From the NCBI RefSeq assembly GCF_050948215.1, contig NC_135158.1:8107822-8171821 (forward strand): 64,000 bases of DNA, written 5' to 3'. Below the pieces are notes generated by a model. It was not told the origin of the DNA. It worked only from the letters and a program-made list of their open reading frames with translations, and ran no database searches. Position 1 is the stretch's first letter, and each line of letters begins with the position of its first letter. Position numbers and translations under genes: made by a program. Source of the stretch: Halictus rubicundus. Its lineage: Eukaryota; Arthropoda; Insecta; Hymenoptera; Halictidae. This document shows, piece after piece, positions 60,549-64,000 of this stretch.

Positions 60549-63500
60549 TTAATTAATTAATTTTCTTTCTTCATTTTCAATTTCCTCTTCTATTGAGAAA
60601 CTGTGAAAGGGCAGAAGCAATTGTAACTGTAGTTTGTAACAGTTTCTCACGGACGATATTACCAACGAATCACTTCAACTTTGTCACGCTAAGTGACTCA
60701 CCCTTTATATCGAAGACTAAGAGCTCCCGGCCATTAGGGTTATCATTGCTTTCTAAAATTAAACCCGTGGTAATCGCCTAATGAAACCACATTAAAAGAA
60801 AAGCTTCGATGACTGCAGTTGAAGGGAGATTGTGGCCCCGTTCTAAAAAAATCGTCTATCTCGTCCTTTCAGATAGAACTAACTTTCTCACTAAACTATT
60901 TAGGGGACCATTTAACTTGTCGCTCGCCTCCATTGAATACCTGAATAATGCACCATTAGACTTATCATTGTTTCCTGAAATTAAATTGTGGCAAATGAGA
61001 GGCTCTGGTTGGCTAGAGTTTTGGGGGACTTGTTTTTCAAAAAGTATTTAAATAATCCATGTTGTAAGTAATCAAGATTTTTTATTTATTTTGGTTCAAA
61101 CCATAGCCACTTCCTTACTGATTTAGATACTCCCTCATTTTTTTATTCGGATCTAGAACCGCAATCATGGCAACAGTCAATACACTTTTTCAAAAACCTA
61201 TAAAAAAGTGTATAACTCCCGCAATTTGGATCGTTTTTACTTGAAAAAAATTATGTACATGCTTCAAATATGCATGAATACGTGTACGAAATCCCAATGC
61301 AAAAAGTCAAATAGTTCCTCTGGAGAAAAGTTCTAAAGATTGTTAACAAAAAATAGGATTCGAAATCAGAATACCCTCTAAATTCTGTTGAAGACAATGA
61401 AGCGTTTAACGCAATAATTTCCGCGGTGTCCTATAATTTCTTCCGCTAGTATATTCGCCAAAGTTTGTTTCTCTTACAAAATAACATTTCCACGTAAAAA
61501 TACGTAGCTGAGGACGAACGGAATATTCTTTCTGCAGCGACTGGCGAAGCGTGCGCAGCTGATCCAGTCCGGTTCGCAGGCAGCTATATACAATCCCGCC
61601 TGGCCCGTTCTCTAACAATGAGCCAGGAGAATGTAATCACAACATTGAACAACAGAGTTTTTTACGGGGCAGAGAGGCCTCCTAATTTCCGCCGGTTCGG
61701 AACACGTAACTCACGAGGAAGGAGGCGAATTTACGAGCGGTCGTTCACCGTGTACACGAGCGGCCGTACACCAGAGCGGGCAGGTAGCGAGGACGCCGAT
61801 TATTTATAGTCGCTCGCACTTACAGACGCATCGTGCCGGTGCAGATCGCGAGGGGGTCCCACGATAGCATCGGCTTACTTTACAGGTAACCTACCAGCAA
61901 TCACACCTCGCGAAAAAGCGACTCCTCGTGCCGATACCGCCGGGAAAATATAGGATCTCTTCGAAATCCTGCCACAGGCGGCCGGGTGGCGGTTCTACAT
62001 GCAGAAAGAAGTCGAAAAGGAGGAATAACATTTTTCCGTTCGACGCTTCGTTTTCGAGGGAATCGAGTTTGACAATTCAGTGCCGACGCGTCTGGTCACG
62101 ACCTACTGAATCTACTTCCTGCAAACACTAGAGCACGCGAACTCGCCGGATTTTCGAAAACGAAGCGTCGAACCAAAAAATGTTGCTCCACCTTATCGAC
62201 TTGTTTCTGCATGCAGAATTTTTGTAAAATTTTTGCGCAAGGTCTGTCGGAGGAGTTCCGGGAAATCAATCGAATTATATAATTGTCCCCGCTTTGAAAC
62301 GGTAAGTTCGTAAGAACTGCGAGGTTTTTCTTGAAATCTTCAGCTCGCCGAAAATCGGTGATCAATATTTACAATAGTAACAACGACGCTACTAGAAGAT
62401 TGAGAAGCTTCATCTTCCCAAGAGGCGTTTAAACGCTTCATCCAATCATCGCATCAACCTGCTAAAAAATTTGTCCACACGACAAACTGCGAGGAAAATC
62501 GCGGTTTAGAATTTCGAAAAAGGAAAGAACAAAATTTTCCAGGCGAAACGCAGCGGGTAGGATTGACACGCTCGTGCACCTGTCCTGAACTAGGAAACGG
62601 CCCCAGGGAGAAGAAACGAAATTATCCTGTCGGTGCGCAGGACACCTTCTTTTTTCTAGTTCCCTTTTCTCGGCTTGTAATCGACGCATAACTATCGATC
62701 CGCACCTCCGGTTCCTGCGTGATTGAATGCACCCGGCGCCATTCGCGAGCACTGTAATTACATGATTCCGTTGAATAACGACGAAACTATGGCCGCTAAA
62801 AACACGTAACCTGACGATTTACAACGTTCCTCTAGTGGTTTCTCTGATGACCATTCCAACGGAGCCCTTTCAGACTTGAATTATGTTATTCGGCGTTTTC
62901 AGTGTTGAACTATCAATATTTTTTAGATATTTTTTAATATTTCTGTTTCAATTATTAATACAGAAGGGAATATCCGTCGGTTCTATAGATTTTTCGTTAC
63001 ATATTAGTAGATTTTTGTTAGCCTTATTCTTGAAATTTTTGTGATGAAACAAATAGTAAAGAATGTACAATCAGCAAATATTTTAATTTTTCACATAGAA
63101 AATATTCTTCATGGGGCATACGTAATACTTGAGGCACGAAAACCAGCTTTTTCTGTTGAACACTGTTATTTAAGGTACGAAAGAGATTAATTGACTGTTT
63201 TCCATCTCTGCCACATCGACAAAAATACCACAAGATGTAAGAAAAGTAATTTATTTAAGGAAACAAAATTGATCATCTTGAATAGCTTCTAAGCAAAGAC
63301 ATACTCAATATATTAGCACAAAAATAACTTTCTCGATCTATACAACATAACTGTGTCACTCATACAAGATTCAGTGATGAATGTGTTAAAAAATTATGTG
63401 ATACAAGATAACAGGCTTGTGCGGAGCTGTTACAGGTGTTCAATCATTGTATCTTTAATCTCGCATGATAAATCGCAAGCTTAACAACGTCCTTACTATT

Positions 63501-64000
63501 TTTCCGATTTTCTAAGTTCAATAATCACGCGTGCAATAGATATTATTTAAAAAATATACAGTTCAAGTTCGTTCCGCTTAACACAGATACAAATAAACTT
63601 CTTGCCATAATTACTTAAAATAGTAGCTGCTCTGGCTCGTGCTAAATAATTATCTAAACGACAACGATGTAAGACAGCTCGAGCTCCCGGCTCCTATTAA
63701 ATTATTATGGATTAAACGCAGTCAAAATACATTGGAATCAGCTCGCCAGTTATTCGACGAATTTACGCGATTTTCTCTAGCCAGCGTGTTTCTTGATATT
63801 GAAGTCCGATCCTCCCGATAAATTTCTGCTGGACATTCCATCGCACACTGGCACGTGATTTATGGATCACCTGCCGCACCGTTGCGTCGGTATCCGAGAA
63901 AAATTAATCGCCGAAAGACAAACTGGCCTATTAATAGGATTTACGGACTCGTCTAGTGGAGGAGTCAGTGCTACGACAGCCCCGAGTATTTTTATACACT
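60549..64000. other. Noncoding mosaic DNA
   Basis: AT-rich apart from CG-rich patches (61540-61900 and 62500-62750). A 10 bp perfect stem TACACTTTTT/AAAAAGTGTA with a 12 bp loop is at 61181-61212. Frames up to 96 codons, none recognised. Confidence 0.5.

Overview
This window looks like nuclear DNA of an insect, most likely a bee, ant or other hymenopteran. The reasons are an AT-rich background cut by many short CpG-rich blocks in which CG is not depleted, long CT/GA microsatellites, sparse short terminal-inverted-repeat elements and several local tandem arrays. Prokaryotic gene organisation is absent: no reading frame exceeds 216 codons and there are no operon-like runs. The lineage assignment is an inference from sequence style.

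I recognise no protein-coding gene, tRNA, rRNA or known microRNA precursor. The longest open frames (214 to 216 codons) lie in CpG-rich or simple-repeat DNA where stop codons are rare. They often overlap open frames on the opposite strand and show no domain I know. The window is therefore best read as a deep intron or an intergenic desert. A few short stretches (a TATA-like box before a 22-codon frame near 12.4 kb, and frames ending at good splice donors near 21.1, 35.0 and 55.0 kb) are given only as weak candidates.

Layout. 1-3.2 kb: AT-rich DNA with two CpG-rich blocks. 3.2-3.8 kb: a four-copy 153-156 bp tandem array. 5.1-6.0 kb: a very young three-copy 296 bp array. 6-18 kb: plain AT-rich/CpG-rich mosaic. 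18.6-24.7 kb: several small duplications, two CT microsatellites and C-tract clusters. 27.9-46.1 kb: four copies and one fragment of a short TA-flanked inverted-repeat element family, a separate 146 bp hAT-like miniature element (35.1 kb), an eight-unit 128/114 bp array (35.5-36.5 kb), a 0.3 kb inverted repeat (40.4-40.7 kb) and an old 170-189 bp array (41.8-42.4 kb). 46-58 kb: mosaic DNA with microsatellites. 58.3-59.0 kb: a 688 bp Tc1/mariner-like foldback element with TA flanks. 59-64 kb: mosaic DNA with a palindromic CCCGGG run.

No set of genes working together can be described. The biology visible here is repeat biology: non-autonomous DNA transposons from at least three families, and tandem arrays of clearly different ages.
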